Shown piece after piece: positions 14,183-15,561 of a DNA stretch of 15,561 nt; positions within the stretch are counted from its first letter, which is position 1, and each line of letters starts with the position of its first letter. The stretch is taken from positions 1 to 15,561 of the forward strand of contig JAWOCQ010000084.1 of assembly GCA_046483725.1 (NCBI GenBank), written 5' to 3'. The notes under the pieces are model-generated. The model searched no databases. It was not told where the DNA came from and was given only the letters and a program-made list of their open reading frames with translations. This DNA is from T3SED10-47 sp046483725 (lineage in GTDB: Bacteria; Bipolaricaulota; Bipolaricaulia; Bipolaricaulales; Bipolaricaulaceae). Made by a program: the position numbers and the translations under genes.

Positions 14183-14791
14183 ATGGCTGAGGTTTCTTCA
14201 CGACTACACGTAGTGGGCGTCGCCGGTTCAGCGACCCGTGCCGGGAATTCAGACCGCCTCCTGGATGAGGCCCTCCGCGGGGCGGGAAAAGAAGGTGCAC
14301 ACGTGGAGCGCGTCGTCGCCGCCGAGCTGGCGATAGAACCATGTCGCGCTTGCGATGCCTGCCGCAACACTGGCCGCTGCATCATCAACAGCAAGGCGGA
14401 GGAAGTGCACGACAAGCTCCGCGCTGCCGACGCAGTGGTCCTGTCAAGCCCGGTCTACTTCGGAGGCCTCCCCGCCCAGCTCAAGGCCCTCATCGACCGC
14501 ACGCAAGTTCAGCATTGGGCCTGGCTGGCCCGGGGCGCACCTCCTCCTAGTCGCCCGGCACTCCTCTTGACCGTAGCGGGCAGGCCCCACATGAATGCTG
14601 CTCTCGCCGGTATCCGCACTACGGCCGCTGCATGGTTGGCGGTGTTGGGCTTTCAGGTGTGGCAGACCCAAGGATATCCCGGCCTGGACACACCTGACGC
14701 CGCCGCATCCCAAGCTTCTATCCTGGCCGAACTGGAAGAGTTAGGGCGGGACCTCGCTCGCGCTGCAGCAAAAAGGCGGCGGGACCGGTGA
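14183..14791 (+). CDS. Iron-sulfur-flavoprotein-like NAD(P)H/FMN reductase
   Basis: 202 aa flavodoxin-fold protein of the NADPH-dependent FMN reductase family. The FMN phosphate loop is GSATRAGNSDRLL (15-27); SSPVYFGGLPAQLKALIDR (88-106) is the second FMN-contact segment. Between them, C54, C57, C60 and C66 form C-x2-C-x2-C-x5-C, the compact cluster motif of archaeal and clostridial iron-sulfur flavoproteins (Isf), which transfer electrons from ferredoxin to oxygen species or other acceptors. ATG 14183 is chosen by family start; no good ribosome site precedes it, and a TTGCCC-17-TATCGT pair (14148-14176) would place transcription close to the ATG, so translation may be leaderless. An in-frame GTG at 14144 is the alternative. 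It diverges from the Nif3 fragment. Its last codons form half of a terminator stem for the gene opposite. Confidence 0.87.
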   Translation: MAEVSSRLHVVGVAGSATRAGNSDRLLDEALRGAGKEGAHVERVVAAELAIEPCRACDACRNTGRCIINSKAEEVHDKLRAADAVVLSSPVYFGGLPAQLKALIDRTQVQHWAWLARGAPPPSRPALLLTVAGRPHMNAALAGIRTTAAAWLAVLGFQVWQTQGYPGLDTPDAAASQASILAELEELGRDLARAAAKRRRDR

Positions 14792-14804
14792 AGCTCCCGC
14801 CGCC
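14770..14804 (-). terminator. Rho-independent terminator of the RHH gene
   Basis: A perfect 10-bp GC stem (GGCGGCGGGA at 14775-14784 with TCCCGCCGCC at 14795-14804) with a 10-nt loop is followed on the minus strand by TTTTT (14774-14770). The stem begins 7 nt after the RHH stop codon. On the plus strand it spans the stop of the reductase gene and lacks a T tract, so it works mainly in one direction. Confidence 0.85.
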
Positions 14805-14811
14805 TGTGTGG

Positions 14812-14997
14812 TTACGACTTCTTCTCTTCCCTATTCAGATACTGGAGAATGGCCTCCACCACCAGATAGTTTATCGAGCGGTCCTTTTTCTCCGCCTGCT
14901 TCCGAAGCCGCTCCATTACGTTCTCCTGGGCCTTCTTCTGCGGGATATAGATGGAGATCTTGTCCAAAGTCTTCCGCGGTTCAGCGCCCCTAGGCAT
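14812..14997 (-). CDS. Small ribbon-helix-helix (CopG/Arc-like) protein
   Basis: 61 aa. A short basic arm is followed by a beta strand DKISIYIP (12-19) and two helices, NVMERLRKQAEKK and SINYLVVEAILQYLNRE. This is the classic layout of RHH dimeric DNA-binding proteins, where paired strands enter the major groove. ATG 14997 has AGGGGGGG about 10 nt upstream, a poor but usable ribosome site. No toxin-like partner lies downstream, because the gene ends in a strong terminator, so a lone regulator is more likely than an antitoxin. An inverted repeat in its own leader suggests autoregulation. Confidence 0.82.
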   Translation of the reverse strand: MPRGAEPRKTLDKISIYIPQKKAQENVMERLRKQAEKKDRSINYLVVEAILQYLNREEKKS

Positions 14998-15026
14998 CTT
15001 TAATTACCCCCCCTGTTTGCTGTGTA

Positions 15027-15042
15027 TTTGTCCTATGACAAA
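15027..15042. promoter_or_regulatory. Inverted repeat in the RHH leader, candidate operator
   Basis: TTTGTC (15027-15032) and GACAAA (15037-15042) are perfect arms around CTAT. It lies between the RHH promoter and its ribosome site. Placement and symmetry suit binding by an RHH dimer pair or the divergent HTH protein; an RNA hairpin effect is the alternative. Confidence 0.42.
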
Positions 15043-15075
15043 ACTCAGATGATCCATTGCCATAGCACGGCCGCT

Positions 15076-15104
15076 ATACTACACTCCCCGCACGGCAAAG
15101 TCAA
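15076..15104 (-). promoter_or_regulatory. RHH gene promoter, overlapping a plus-strand -10
   Basis: On the minus strand TTGACT (15104-15099) and TAGTAT (15081-15076) are 17 nt apart. The same bases read TATACT (15075-15080) on the plus strand, a five-of-six -10 for the divergent HTH gene, though no matching plus-strand -35 is seen. The two transcription units would therefore compete for one site. Confidence 0.5.
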
Positions 15105-15561
15105 TGGGGGCGGTGCCGGTGGTGTTTGGCACATGGATGCGACATGTACGAACACGTATGGGATTGAGACAATATGAAATGGCCGATGCCCTAGACATCC
15201 ACTGGACAACTCTATCCCGCTGGGAACGGGGAGTCGCTGAGCCGCGCCTGCAACATCTGTGGGAAGTCGCGCGGCTCTACCTAAACATGGTGCTAGCCTC
15301 CGAGCTCTGGGCCATTGAGAAGCCTGTTCCCGAAAGGCGTGTCCCTCGGGCGGTGAGCTTTTGCGGCGAACACGGTTCCCCCGGAGTGGGATGGTTCGTA
15401 GGCGACGCTCTCGCCCGCGGGGAGCGCGTCAACATCCTGCTCACCGAAAATGCTACCCCAACCCGTGCCTGGAGCACCCTCACCGCCGACTCCCCTTCGC
15501 CCGGCGATGCTCTGCGCGGCCGCCAGGTCCGTTCTATGCCGCTGGACTCGGTATTTAAGTT
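15104..15561 (+). CDS. XRE-type HTH protein, partial (runs off window)
   Basis: The frame stays open for 152 codons to the edge, with a GC-rich third position in its later part. An XRE/Cro-type helix-turn-helix spans about 8-60: FGTWMRHVRTRMGLRQYEMA leads in, followed by ADALDIHWTTLSRWERGVAEP. A linker (61-80) is followed by AVSFCGEHGSPGVGWFVGDA (83-102), GERVNILLTENA and further residues. This second part resembles the start of a MinD/ParA-like ATPase fused to an HTH, but the P-loop Lys would be Trp, so nucleotide binding is doubtful. The start is unsure: ATG 15104, GTG 15119, GTG 15122 and ATG 15137 are in frame; those at 15122 or earlier keep the whole HTH, and none has a clean ribosome site. 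It diverges from the RHH gene. Confidence 0.7.
   Translation, partial: MGAVPVVFGTWMRHVRTRMGLRQYEMADALDIHWTTLSRWERGVAEPRLQHLWEVARLYLNMVLASELWAIEKPVPERRVPRAVSFCGEHGSPGVGWFVGDALARGERVNILLTENATPTRAWSTLTADSPSPGDALRGRQVRSMPLDSVFK

Noticed and set aside
14812..15042. RHH gene as the antitoxin of a toxin-antitoxin pair
   Set aside because: It ends in a strong terminator 7 nt after its stop and has no small co-directional partner, so a toxin gene is not supported.

Overview
The window is GC-rich, densely packed bacterial chromosome with strong Shine-Dalgarno sequences and sigma-A-like promoters. Several traits suggest a deep-branching Gram-positive or Firmicutes-like lineage (Clostridia in the broad sense): the nif3 / C4 zinc-ribbon protein / rnpB neighbourhood, a YugP-type membrane peptidase, an rpe-ribD pair and a bacterial class A RNase P RNA. 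This placement is inferred from gene content and not tested by phylogeny. I see no insertion sequence, CRISPR array or prophage; most genes are ordinary housekeeping types.

Layout. 1-51 may be the tail of an upstream gene. 143-1603 (+) is an asparagine-synthetase-like enzyme with Ser at the glutaminase Cys position. It converges on an SLC13-type permease with two TrkA_C domains (1606-3393, -). Divergent from the permease is a C45/acyl-CoA:6-APA acyltransferase-like Ntn hydrolase (3565-4659, +), preceded by an 11-codon ORF whose stop overlaps its start. Next come a bifunctional-nuclease-family (DUF151) protein with its own strong promoter (4846-5325, +), a membrane-anchored LolA-like protein (5329-6021, -), an unusual stand-alone phosphoglycerate kinase (6114-7295, +), tRNA-Gly(CCC) (7390-7465, +), and an overlapping pair of family 4 uracil-DNA glycosylase and tail-anchored TPR protein (7713-8782, +).

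From 14120 down to 8775 everything is on the minus strand and tightly coupled. The order of transcription is a truncated Nif3 N-terminus, a CdsZ-like coiled-coil zinc-ribbon protein, a TPM-domain membrane protein with a C-terminal zinc ribbon, rnpB, a YugP-type zinc peptidase, rpe, ribD and a ThiF/MoeB-type E1-like enzyme. Protein-gene junctions overlap by 4-43 nt. The TPM gene runs about 40 nt into rnpB, so the rnpB promoter and 5' end double as protein-coding DNA.

The right edge holds an iron-sulfur-flavoprotein-like reductase (14183-14791, +), a ribbon-helix-helix protein (14812-14997, -) whose terminator lies at the end of the reductase gene, and an XRE-type HTH protein (15104 to the edge, +) missing from simple ORF lists because it leaves the window. 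The last two are divergent, share overlapping -10 elements and have a perfect inverted repeat in the RHH leader.

I found no clear multi-gene novel system. The points most worth follow-up are the TPM/rnpB overlap, the Cys-to-Ser amidotransferase domain, the mini-ORF at the C45 gene, the variant Pgk nucleotide site, the truncated nif3, and the edge regulator with a P-loop-like segment lacking its lysine.
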